Below are positions 1-5,435 of a stretch of DNA of 5,435 nt, in pieces. The notes beneath the pieces were generated by a model. It searched no databases, was not told where the DNA came from, and saw only the letters and a program-made list of their open reading frames with translations. Both the position numbers and the translations under genes were made by a program. Each line of letters opens with the position of its first letter. Within the stretch, counting starts at the first letter, position 1. The DNA is from Planctomycetota bacterium. Lineage in GTDB: Bacteria > Planctomycetota > Brocadiia > Brocadiales > Bathyanammoxibiaceae. Location of the stretch: NCBI GenBank assembly GCA_030623665.1, contig JAUXLO010000134.1, positions 1 through 5,435 on the forward strand. The letters run 5' to 3'.

Positions 1-804
1 AGCTGCCTGCTGCATATAGCCCAGTTCGGTGTGAGCGTATTTTTCAAGAATTTCTCCGTGGGCAGGATGGCCACAAACCTCCTTTACCTGGCCGTCCTTG
101 GGCACACCATACTCATACTCTTACGTTGGGTTGAACAGGGTAAACCGCCGGTCCAGAACAAATACGAATGCCTTTCATGGTTTGCCTGGTGTAACACCAT
201 AACCTATCTCTATATAAGACGGCGGTGGGCTGAGCTCAGCATGCCTGGCATCTTTGTGACGATGCTCTCGATAGCCGCCCTCTTCCTGGCCATAAATAAA
301 TATAATCCCGTGGTAACTCCGATCCCTCCCGCACTTCAGAGCCCCTGGTACTTCTGGCACGTGCTGATTGCATTTGGCGCCTACGCGGTGTTCGTCGTGG
401 GCTGCTCGGTCGAGCTTTCATACGTAATAATCAAGGGACTTAGCTCCGCAAACAGGTCCTGGGAGAATTTCGGATTGCCGACGATGGACGTACCGAGGTT
501 TCACGGGCTGTCCTACAAACTCATACTGCTGGGGTTCCCGCTCCTCACCTTCGGCATAATCTCAGGCGCGGCCTGGGCGGATGCGGCCTGGGGACGTTAC
601 TGGTCGTGGGACCCCTTTGAGATCCTGTCGCTCATCACCTGGACGGCCTTCGGTATGTACCTGCATTCCATGTCAATACCCAAATGGCGTGAGAACTGGG
701 GTTCTGCCCTCTGCCTGCTCGGCTTTGCCTCTATGCTCATTACCTTCATGGGTTCAGGGTTCCTGACCAAATTATTCGGGCTTTACAGTATGCACGCCTA
801 TTAG
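1..804 (+). CDS. ccsA: Cytochrome c biogenesis protein, CcsA/ResC family (5' partial)
   Basis: This is an integral membrane heme-handling protein of System II cytochrome c maturation; with ResB/Ccs1 the family carries heme across the membrane and attaches it to CXXCH apocytochromes. The frame is open to the left edge, and the upstream residues (SCLLHIAQFG) look like the end of a first membrane helix, so the GTG at 31, which has no Shine-Dalgarno, is probably internal. Numbering from base 1, visible marks are H35 in LGHT, PPVQNKYECLSWFAW at 49-63 (matching the usual PPLSNLYESLLFFAW), H120 in WYFWH, the WWD signature WGRYWSWDPFE at 197-207, H222 in YLH and a final helix ending SMHAY. About seven hydrophobic segments are seen. 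Departures from the usual pattern are DPFE instead of DPKE, and a C-terminus without the common GVN...LHSY, where H265 is the likely replacement for the external histidine. The TAG stop is at 802-804. It precedes resB by 65 bp, probably in one operon. The family is secure; the exact paralogue is not. Confidence 0.93.
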   Translation, partial: SCLLHIAQFGVSVFFKNFSVGRMATNLLYLAVLGHTILILLRWVEQGKPPVQNKYECLSWFAWCNTITYLYIRRRWAELSMPGIFVTMLSIAALFLAINKYNPVVTPIPPALQSPWYFWHVLIAFGAYAVFVVGCSVELSYVIIKGLSSANRSWENFGLPTMDVPRFHGLSYKLILLGFPLLTFGIISGAAWADAAWGRYWSWDPFEILSLITWTAFGMYLHSMSIPKWRENWGSALCLLGFASMLITFMGSGFLTKLFGLYSMHAY

Positions 805-869
805 GACCCTGAAATTACCCTGTTGCGCCTATCGGCCTCTCATAAAGGGATACAATTACACCTAATATT

Positions 870-2345
870 ATGTTTTCAAGAATTCTAGAAAATCTATACA
901 GTGTTCTGACATCCACAAAGACCACCATCGTGCTCTTTGGCCTCTTGATGTTGTTCTTCCTGGTGGGCAATGTGCTCCCCTACGGCGGAAATTACGAGCA
1001 GATAAAGGTCACGGGCCTCGTGCGCAGGGTTATTGTAGGTCTTGACCTGTTAAACGTATACTCCGGGCCCTGGTTTCTTACCACTGTGGGGCTCTTTTTT
1101 ATCAACCTTTCACTCTGCACCTACAAACGGCTGAAGTGGACAATCAGGATCAGGCGGCCCGCAACGCTGGCTGCCACCAGCCTGGCCGCCCACAGGAACG
1201 TCCTTGACCTTGAGCTGCCCTACTCACCAGAAGTGACTACAGGAAGGATAGAGACGTTCTTCCGCAACCGGCTCTTTCTCAAAAAACCTTCCACCATACG
1301 CGGCGAGGACGTACACGCCGGAGGGGTCTACGAACAGGGGTTTGTCCACTACACATGGCTGTCGCTCGCATACCATTTATCGGTGCTCCTTACGGTCATC
1401 GGGGCCACCGTCACCTTTCTCTTTGCCTTTGAAAGCGAGATAACCATATTCCCCGATGCCCCCGTTAAGGTGCCCACCGTATCCGCCGACACGAGGTGGA
1501 ACAATTGGTACGGTGAGGGAGAGGACTTTATTATCTCCGAGAACGAGAAGTTTGATCTGGGACTCAAGGAATTCACTATACAGTATGTCCAGCGGCCCTC
1601 TGCGGCAGGCTTCCCCAGGAGGGGCATCATCCCCAGAATGAAGCAAACCTTCAGTCTCGGAGGGCTTAGCATTGTTTCCAAGAAAGACCAATACTTCCCC
1701 ATAGAATACGCAAGCCACCTGGTCATATACGAGGACGGAGACCCCGTACAGGAACCGTTTGTGAAGGTAAACACACCCCTTCACTACCGCGGTCTCGTCT
1801 TATACCAGAGTGCGTATGATTACAAGTTTGACCTCTACGTCGACGGCGAAGAGCTCGACCAGGTAGAGGAAGGCAAATACTCCATTTCCGGGATGCTGGG
1901 GGATTTCGAGACCGGCCAGGTGGTTGCCGGCACACTTTACCTTAAAGACGGCAGTAAGTGCCTGATAGAGCCCTTTGTGAAATTCATCTTTACCCCTCTC
2001 GACGTAAGAGGGGACTACGGCGAAGGAGAGAAGCCCATACCGGAGACCTTTAAGGTAATACAGGGCAAAAACACTGACATTAAGGGCAAAAACTTCAGGG
2101 TAGAAAACGTCCGCGCCGCGACCATTCTAAGCTATCGTCACGACCCGGGCGTTCCAATACTGTGGATGGCGGTCCCGGTGGTTTTCTTTGCGATGCTGTT
2201 CCGCGCATGGGGCAGGTGGTGCCGGGCCAGTTATATCGTGCAAAAGAGCCCCAAAGGAAGCCGCCTCCTGGTACATGTCCAGATGTTCGGCGTCTGGGGG
2301 GGCGAGGAAGGCCTAACGGAGACACTAAAGACCTCCATGACCTGA
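870..2345 (+). CDS. resB: Cytochrome c biogenesis protein, ResB/Ccs1 family
   Basis: This is the ResB (Ccs1) partner of CcsA in the System II cytochrome c synthetase complex; the pair delivers reduced heme to apocytochromes outside the cytoplasmic membrane. The 491 residues show the family layout: membrane helices at about 18-36, 68-84 and 162-187, a large extracytoplasmic domain at about 190-420, and a fourth helix at about 427-446 followed by a short cytoplasmic tail. Diagnostic stretches are NTPLHYRGLVLYQSAYD (301-317, usual form N-x-PL-x-Y-x-G-x-x-x-YQSSY) and DPGVPILW (425-432) at the start of helix four. H160 and H169 flank the start of helix three and are candidate heme ligands. The ATG at 870 is the first standard start after an in-frame stop at 843-845. 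Its only Shine-Dalgarno-like stretch, AAAGGGA at 844-850, is rather far (19 nt), so initiation may be weak or coupled to ccsA. In many genomes resB precedes resC; here the order is reversed. Confidence 0.93.
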   Translation: MFSRILENLYSVLTSTKTTIVLFGLLMLFFLVGNVLPYGGNYEQIKVTGLVRRVIVGLDLLNVYSGPWFLTTVGLFFINLSLCTYKRLKWTIRIRRPATLAATSLAAHRNVLDLELPYSPEVTTGRIETFFRNRLFLKKPSTIRGEDVHAGGVYEQGFVHYTWLSLAYHLSVLLTVIGATVTFLFAFESEITIFPDAPVKVPTVSADTRWNNWYGEGEDFIISENEKFDLGLKEFTIQYVQRPSAAGFPRRGIIPRMKQTFSLGGLSIVSKKDQYFPIEYASHLVIYEDGDPVQEPFVKVNTPLHYRGLVLYQSAYDYKFDLYVDGEELDQVEEGKYSISGMLGDFETGQVVAGTLYLKDGSKCLIEPFVKFIFTPLDVRGDYGEGEKPIPETFKVIQGKNTDIKGKNFRVENVRAATILSYRHDPGVPILWMAVPVVFFAMLFRAWGRWCRASYIVQKSPKGSRLLVHVQMFGVWGGEEGLTETLKTSMT

Positions 2346-2352
2346 GGTAACT

Positions 2353-2439
2353 ATGATAAACGCGGGCGAAAAGACAACTTGCGCCACAGGTATATTGCCC
2401 GGTATAATGTGGGGTACTGGAATTTATTTAAGGTTCTGA
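2353..2439 (+). CDS. Possible 28-codon small ORF between resB and rpmE
   Basis: An ATG at 2353 is preceded by GAGGT (2344-2348) with 4 nt spacing, a plausible Shine-Dalgarno that overlaps the resB TGA stop. The frame begins MINAGEKTTCATG, contains a short hydrophobic run and ends at TGA 2437-2439, inside the rpmE ribosome binding site. Start-stop geometry would couple it to both neighbours. No family is recognised, and the ORF overlaps the likely rpmE promoter, so it may be chance. Nothing in the sequence shows that it is translated. Confidence 0.2.
   Translation: MINAGEKTTCATGILPGIMWGTGIYLRF
2379..2408 (+). promoter_or_regulatory. Likely sigma-70 type promoter for rpmE-prfA
   Basis: A perfect TATAAT -10 box lies at 2403-2408, with TTGCGC at 2379-2384 as a partial -35 box (TTG matched) and an 18 nt spacer. 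Transcription would begin near 2414-2416, giving a leader of about 37 nt before the rpmE ATG. It sits in the 106 bp gap separating the cytochrome maturation genes from the translation genes, which is where a new transcription unit is expected. The -35 match is only moderate. Confidence 0.45.
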
Positions 2440-2442
2440 GGA
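2437..2442 (+). promoter_or_regulatory. rpmE ribosome binding site
   Basis: TGAGGA lies 9 nt before the rpmE ATG at 2452, a good spacing, and supports that start. The next codons give MKEGIHPKY, the normal N-terminus of L31. Confidence 0.6.
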
Positions 2443-2451
2443 AAAAAGAAA

Positions 2452-2709
2452 ATGAAAGAAGGGATTCACCCAAAGTACGTGGAGACAACTGTTATCTGTG
2501 GCTGCGGCGAGACGTTCAAGACTCGCTCTACGAAGCCCAAGATAGTGGTGGAAATCTGCTCAAAATGCCACCCGTTCTACACGGGCAAACAGAAGCTGGT
2601 GGACACCACGGGTAAGGTGGAGAGATTCAAGCGCAGGTATAGTTTGAAGGAAGAGCAGCCCGAGACTGTCCCACCGGTGCCAGAGCCAAGCGACACCGAA
2701 ACAAAGTAA
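2452..2709 (+). CDS. rpmE: 50S ribosomal protein L31, zinc-binding type
   Basis: This is large-subunit protein L31, which helps form the bridge between the ribosomal subunits. The N-terminus MKEGIHPKY and the block [14 protein letters not shown] (35-48) are diagnostic. Cysteines at 16, 18, 36 and 39 make the C-x-C ... C-x-x-C set of the zinc-binding (C+) form. The core ends near residue 65, after [11 protein letters not shown]. The final 20 or so residues are a proline-, glutamate- and threonine-rich tail ([19 protein letters not shown]), making 85 residues against about 70 in E. coli. The start is supported by TGAGGA 9 nt upstream. It is followed 16 bp later by prfA, an arrangement seen in many bacteria, and probably leads the operon from the TATAAT promoter at 2403. 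Confidence 0.96.
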   Translation: MKEGIHPKYVETTVICGCGETFKTRSTKPKIVVEICSKCHPFYTGKQKLVDTTGKVERFKRRYSLKEEQPETVPPVPEPSDTETK

Positions 2710-2725
2710 CTAAAGACCGCAGGTT

Positions 2726-3817
2726 ATGAACGACGTACTACTACAAAAGCTAAAGGCGATGCACGACAGGTACATGCACCTGGAACAACTGGTGTCAGAC
2801 CCTGCCGTCATGTCGAATCCGGCCCAATACAGCGCTTACATGAAGGAACGTGGGAGCCTCTCCAAGACCGTGGCCAAATACCTGCAGTGGCAGGAAACGC
2901 TCGAGCGCAAGGAGGAGGCCAGGAAGGTTCTCTCTGAAGACGGAGGTGACAAGGAATTGAGGCTCCTGGCTCAGGACGAACTTAAGACTGCAGAAGACGA
3001 GGAGGAACATCTTATTGGGGAGATAAAGGAGCTCTTCCTCACCCAGGAGACCAGCGCCCACAAGGGCGTCATAATGGAGATTCGTGCCGGCACGGGCGGC
3101 GACGAGGCCGCACTGTTTGCTGCAGACCTTTTCAGGATGTATTCAAAATATGGTGAGACCTGCGGCTGGAAGGTTGAGGTCTTTGACAGCAGCCCTACGG
3201 ATTTGGGCGGCTTTAAGGAGATAATCTTCTCAGTAACGGGTGAAGGGGTTTACCATAAGCTGCGTCACGAGAGCGGCACACATCGCGTACAGCGCGTCCC
3301 TACAACGGAGACACAGGGTAGGGTCCACACATCGGCTGCTACTGTGGCCGTGCTGCCCGAGATAGAGGCTGTGGAGATAACCATAGACCCTAAAGACCTT
3401 AAGATTGAGACCATGAGATCCTCAGGACCGGGCGGGCAAAAGGTCAACAAGACAAGCTCCGCCGTCAGGATGACCCATATCCCCACCGGCATAACCGTCA
3501 AATGCCAGGACGAGAAGTCCCAGCACAAGAACAGGGCAAAGGCCGTGCGCATCCTGAGGAGCCGTCTATACGAACACACAGAAAGGCAAGAGAGGTTGAC
3601 CAGAGAGCGGGCCCGCCGTGTGCAGATAGGCAGCGGAGACAGAAGCGAGAAGATAAGAACCTATAACTATCCGCAGAACAGGGTCACGGACCACAGGATA
3701 AATTACACACTCTACGACCTTGAAAACGTGATGCTCGGCCAGATGGACCAACTTATTGAACAACTCCTGGCATACGAAAAGGAAGAACAACTTAAACAGC
3801 TCGCAGCCACCGGATAA
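2726..3817 (+). CDS. prfA: Peptide chain release factor 1 (RF1)
   Basis: RF1 recognises UAA and UAG in the ribosomal A site and triggers hydrolysis of peptidyl-tRNA. The 363 residues are close to the usual 355-360. The order is an N-terminal helical domain (about 1-105), [20 protein letters not shown] (120-139), the decoding loop in [17 protein letters not shown] (188-204), the catalytic GGQ at 236-238, then [13 protein letters not shown] (261-273) and [24 protein letters not shown]. The PxT motif marks RF1 rather than RF2 (SPF); here it reads PTT (192-194) where PAT or PVT is usual. The residue before GGQ is proline ([11 protein letters not shown]) rather than the common alanine. Q238 is the expected target of PrmC, encoded next. 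The N-terminus aligns with E. coli RF1 from the ATG at 2726; its ribosome site is weak (AGG only 2 nt away), so translation may be coupled to rpmE 16 bp upstream. Confidence 0.97.
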   Translation: MNDVLLQKLKAMHDRYMHLEQLVSDPAVMSNPAQYSAYMKERGSLSKTVAKYLQWQETLERKEEARKVLSEDGGDKELRLLAQDELKTAEDEEEHLIGEIKELFLTQETSAHKGVIMEIRAGTGGDEAALFAADLFRMYSKYGETCGWKVEVFDSSPTDLGGFKEIIFSVTGEGVYHKLRHESGTHRVQRVPTTETQGRVHTSAATVAVLPEIEAVEITIDPKDLKIETMRSSGPGGQKVNKTSSAVRMTHIPTGITVKCQDEKSQHKNRAKAVRILRSRLYEHTERQERLTRERARRVQIGSGDRSEKIRTYNYPQNRVTDHRINYTLYDLENVMLGQMDQLIEQLLAYEKEEQLKQLAATG

Positions 3818-3849
3818 AGACCCCAACCAGTATGATACCAGGTGAAAAA

Positions 3850-3876
3850 ATGACCCGGCAATACCCCCCGGACTAA
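3850..3876 (+). other. Tiny ORF with good ribosome site, in frame with prmC
   Basis: ATG at 3850 is preceded by AGGTGA (3840-3845) with 4 nt spacing, a better ribosome site than that of prmC itself. It encodes MTRQYPPD and stops at TAA 3874-3876; an in-frame ATG at 3832 would give a 14-codon version. The frame is that of prmC, and no further stop occurs between 3877 and the prmC TTG. It may be a leader peptide or coincidence. Confidence 0.18.
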
Positions 3877-3882
3877 ACGCAT

Positions 3883-3911
3883 TGTACACGTTTTCTCGGC
3901 AGTTTTTTAAT
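3883..3911 (+). promoter_or_regulatory. Possible promoter for prmC-murA
   Basis: TTGTAC (3883-3888) and TTTAAT (3906-3911) are separated by exactly 17 nt and resemble -35 and -10 boxes (3 of 6 and 5 of 6 matches). Transcription would start near 3918, leaving only about 16 nt before the TTG at 3934 and no Shine-Dalgarno. It lies in the 116 bp gap after prfA, which has no convincing terminator hairpin. The T run at 3903-3908 is part of the -10 region. Confidence 0.3.
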
Positions 3912-3933
3912 CACCCTTTCCCGCTTCATCACA

Positions 3934-4812
3934 TTGGCACTGCTTATTCATAAAAAAAAGACCGGAAGGCCGCCCGTAAGCCTTCAGACAGCCCTGACTG
4001 ACGCCGTAGCCACCCTCGTGCCTGCAGGTGTCGACTCCCCCCGTCTAGACGCCGAGGTAATGATGGCCGATGTCCTCGGCATCTCTCGCTCCCGGCTCTA
4101 CACCATCCTAAATGAGCATGCCGATGCTAAAGACCTCAAGCGGTTCCATAAACTCGTCTATAAGAGGGCCCGTCGCATACCACTACAGTATATCACCGGC
4201 CATGCTGAATTCATGTCTCTGGATTTTTTGATGAAAAAGGGTATACTTGTCCCCAGGCCCGAGACCGAACTGGCCGTAGAAGCCGTCCTGGAAAGGGCCG
4301 ACATCAAGGGGCGCCTGAACATACTGGATATCGGAACCGGTTGCGGGAACATTGCCGTCTCCGTTGCCGTGGGGCTACGGGACGCCGGAGGGCTGTTAGC
4401 GGTCTATGCATCCGACATATCCTCCAAGGCCCTGAGGCTGGCTGCGCTTAACGCAAAGAGACACGGTGTGGCGGCCAGTATATCCCTCCACAAAGGCTCA
4501 ATCTACGAGGCCTTTCGGGGGCTCGGGCTTGGAGGAGAGGTTGATTTTATCATATCCAATCCCCCATATGTACCTCAGAATGAGTTACAACGCCTTCAGC
4601 CAGAGGTGAGGGATTACGAAGACCCGAGGGCATTGGCGGCAGGCAGTGACGGCCTCAAATGCTACATGGCGATAGTAGAGGGGGCGCATAACTGGCTGAG
4701 ACCGGGCGGATGGCTTATTATGGAACTGGGAGAAGACCAGGCCGCCAGGGTCAAAGACCAAGTTTGTTGTAACGAGGAGCGCTTTAAAGACATGCATACC
4801 AGTATAGACTAA
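3934..4812 (+). CDS. prmC: Release factor glutamine methyltransferase PrmC, apparently cut short by an in-frame TAA
   Basis: PrmC (HemK) uses S-adenosylmethionine to methylate the glutamine of the GGQ motif of RF1 and RF2, which speeds termination. Family marks are AGVDSPRLDAEVMMADVLG (31-49), PLQYITGHAEF (83-93), VPRPETE (106-112), SAM motif I LDIGTGCGNIAVSVA (131-145), the catalytic NPPY (209-212) and GGWLIMELGEDQ (258-269). The start is uncertain: TTG at 3934 is the only ATG/GTG/TTG codon in frame between the stop at 3874-3876 and the PrmC core, has no clear Shine-Dalgarno, and adds about 15 residues beyond the usual N-terminus. The frame stops at TAA 4810-4812 after ERFKDMHTSID (292 residues), but continues beyond it with QNIERIIIARSR to TGA 4849-4851. 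The full form would be 305 residues. The missing part is the last beta-strand of the methyltransferase fold, so the short form may be unstable. prfA, encoding its substrate, lies upstream; murA follows 22 bp later. Confidence 0.9.
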   Translation: MALLIHKKKTGRPPVSLQTALTDAVATLVPAGVDSPRLDAEVMMADVLGISRSRLYTILNEHADAKDLKRFHKLVYKRARRIPLQYITGHAEFMSLDFLMKKGILVPRPETELAVEAVLERADIKGRLNILDIGTGCGNIAVSVAVGLRDAGGLLAVYASDISSKALRLAALNAKRHGVAASISLHKGSIYEAFRGLGLGGEVDFIISNPPYVPQNELQRLQPEVRDYEDPRALAAGSDGLKCYMAIVEGAHNWLRPGGWLIMELGEDQAARVKDQVCCNEERFKDMHTSID

Positions 4813-4851
4813 CAGAATATAGAGCGAATAATAATTGCTAGATCTCGTTGA
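4810..4851 (+). other. In-frame TAA and orphaned C-terminal tail of prmC
   Basis: TAA at 4810-4812 is followed in the same frame by 12 sense codons (QNIERIIIARSR) and TGA. Read across the stop, FKDMHTSID-x-QNIERIIIAR matches the usual PrmC ending, approximately F-x-D-x-x-x-x-KDY-x-x-IERVVVAR, without any gap. The stop occupies the place of an often aromatic residue; TAT or TAC to TAA is one base change. The base after the stop is C, a context often linked to weak termination. The tail overlaps the murA start by 17 nt. Whether it is translated cannot be told from the sequence. Confidence 0.6.
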
Positions 4852-5435
4852 CGAAAAACTTGTCATAGAGGGCGGGCAACGCCTCAAGGGTAGTATAAGC
4901 GTGAACGGGGCGAAGAATACCGCGCTTCCCATCCTGGCTGCCTGCATACTGACCAAGGGCGCATGCTGTATAAAGGACATCCCCAACCTGACAGATGTAG
5001 CCATTATGCAAGACACTCTCGAGGAACTCGGCCTCAAGGTCGAACATCTGGAAGATGGTTCGGTACAGGTTGGCACGATAGCGGTTGACAGAATAACGGC
5101 CCCCTATGAACTGGTGAACGCGATGCGGGGTTCGATTTGTGTCCTGGGGCCGCTTCTTGCTGCGCGCGGCGCGGCGAGGGTTGCACTGCCTGGAGGATGC
5201 GTCATCGGACAACGACCAATAGACCTGCACCTCAAGGGCCTTCGTGCCATGGGTGCCGACATAACCTTACAGGACGGTTATATCGTGGCATACGCCACGC
5301 GGCTTAAAGGCACGGAGATTTATCTCGGCGGACCCAACGGCCCCACCGTACTCGGCACCTGCAACGTAATGATGGCCGCTACCCTGGCAGAGGGAACCAC
5401 GGTCATAGAGTGTGCCGCACGTGAGCCTGATGTGC
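4835..5435 (+). CDS. murA: UDP-N-acetylglucosamine 1-carboxyvinyltransferase MurA (3' partial)
   Basis: MurA transfers enolpyruvate from phosphoenolpyruvate to UDP-N-acetylglucosamine in the cytoplasm, the first committed step of peptidoglycan synthesis. The window holds 200 codons of about 420. The N-terminus DEKLVIEGGQRLKGSISVNGAKNTALPILAA carries the conserved K27-N28 pair (K22-N23 in E. coli). R98 lies in NAMRGS, and PGGCVIGQRPIDLH (119-132) carries the loop cysteine C122 (C115 in E. coli) that binds fosfomycin, with R127 nearby. MMAATLAEGTTVIECAAREPDV closes the visible part. The start is TTG at 4835, directly after an in-frame TAA (4832-4834); no ATG or other TTG in this frame precedes the conserved core. 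AGAG at 4821-4824 is a weak ribosome site. The start lies inside the continuation of the prmC frame, so the genes may be translationally coupled. The position of murA after prmC is common. Confidence 0.96.
   Translation, partial: MLDLVDEKLVIEGGQRLKGSISVNGAKNTALPILAACILTKGACCIKDIPNLTDVAIMQDTLEELGLKVEHLEDGSVQVGTIAVDRITAPYELVNAMRGSICVLGPLLAARGAARVALPGGCVIGQRPIDLHLKGLRAMGADITLQDGYIVAYATRLKGTEIYLGGPNGPTVLGTCNVMMAATLAEGTTVIECAAREPDV

Noticed and set aside
31..33. GTG at 31 as the true ccsA start
   Set aside because: The frame is open to the left edge and the upstream residues are hydrophobic and continue the first membrane helix; no Shine-Dalgarno precedes the GTG.
823..856. TTGCGC and TACAAT before resB as a promoter
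   Set aside because: The spacer is 22 nt, too long for a normal promoter, and a start from this -10 box would leave almost no leader before the ATG at 870.
1349..1784. Minus-strand open frames of 135-141 codons within resB
   Set aside because: They overlap the conserved extracytoplasmic domain of ResB on the other strand and have no recognisable motifs.
3853..3908. Rho-independent terminator after prfA
   Set aside because: There is a T run at 3903-3908, but no GC-rich stem ends just before it; the CCGG pair near 3855-3870 gives only a weak stem far from the T run.
4810..4812. TAA reassigned to an amino acid in this organism
   Set aside because: rpmE and prfA end at TAA at the expected family lengths, so TAA works as a normal stop here.
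4585..5230. Long minus-strand open frames across prmC and murA (163 and 130 codons)
   Set aside because: They lie opposite two clearly recognised genes, show no family resemblance and look like antisense shadows.

Overview
The window is bacterial DNA of roughly even base composition, with all genes on the + strand. It joins two functional blocks. Positions 1-2345 hold a System II (Ccs/Res) cytochrome c maturation pair: a CcsA/ResC-type heme handling protein whose 5' end lies outside the window, then a ResB/Ccs1-type partner. Positions 2452-5435 hold rpmE (ribosomal protein L31), prfA (release factor RF1), prmC (the methyltransferase that modifies the GGQ glutamine of release factors) and the first 200 codons of murA (first committed step of peptidoglycan synthesis), cut by the right edge.

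The order rpmE-prfA-prmC-murA occurs in several phyla, so it does not name the organism. System II cytochrome maturation, frequent ATA and AGG codons, TTG starts and the MurA sequence around VLGTCNVMMAATLAEGTT would fit a planctomycete (for example an anammox-related lineage) or another deep-branching respiratory bacterium. This is inference from remembered family patterns and is not firm.

Layout: ccsA (partial) 1-804; 65 bp gap; resB 870-2345; 106 bp gap with a perfect TATAAT box and a possible 28-codon ORF; rpmE 2452-2709; 16 bp; prfA 2726-3817; 116 bp gap with a possible promoter and a tiny ORF in frame with the next gene; prmC 3934-4812 (TTG start); 22 bp; murA 4835 to the edge (TTG start). 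No convincing rho-independent terminator, tRNA, rRNA, CRISPR array or mobile element was seen.

The most notable observation is in prmC. The reading frame stops at TAA (4810-4812), but the same frame continues for 12 codons (QNIERIIIARSR) to a TGA at 4849-4851. Those codons look like the usual C-terminal strand of PrmC (a KDY-x-x-IERVVVAR-like ending), with the TAA sitting about where an aromatic residue is common. This could be a point nonsense mutation, a sequence error, or programmed stop-codon readthrough. The last is intriguing because PrmC controls the efficiency of the release factors that read UAA, and its RF1 substrate is encoded immediately upstream.
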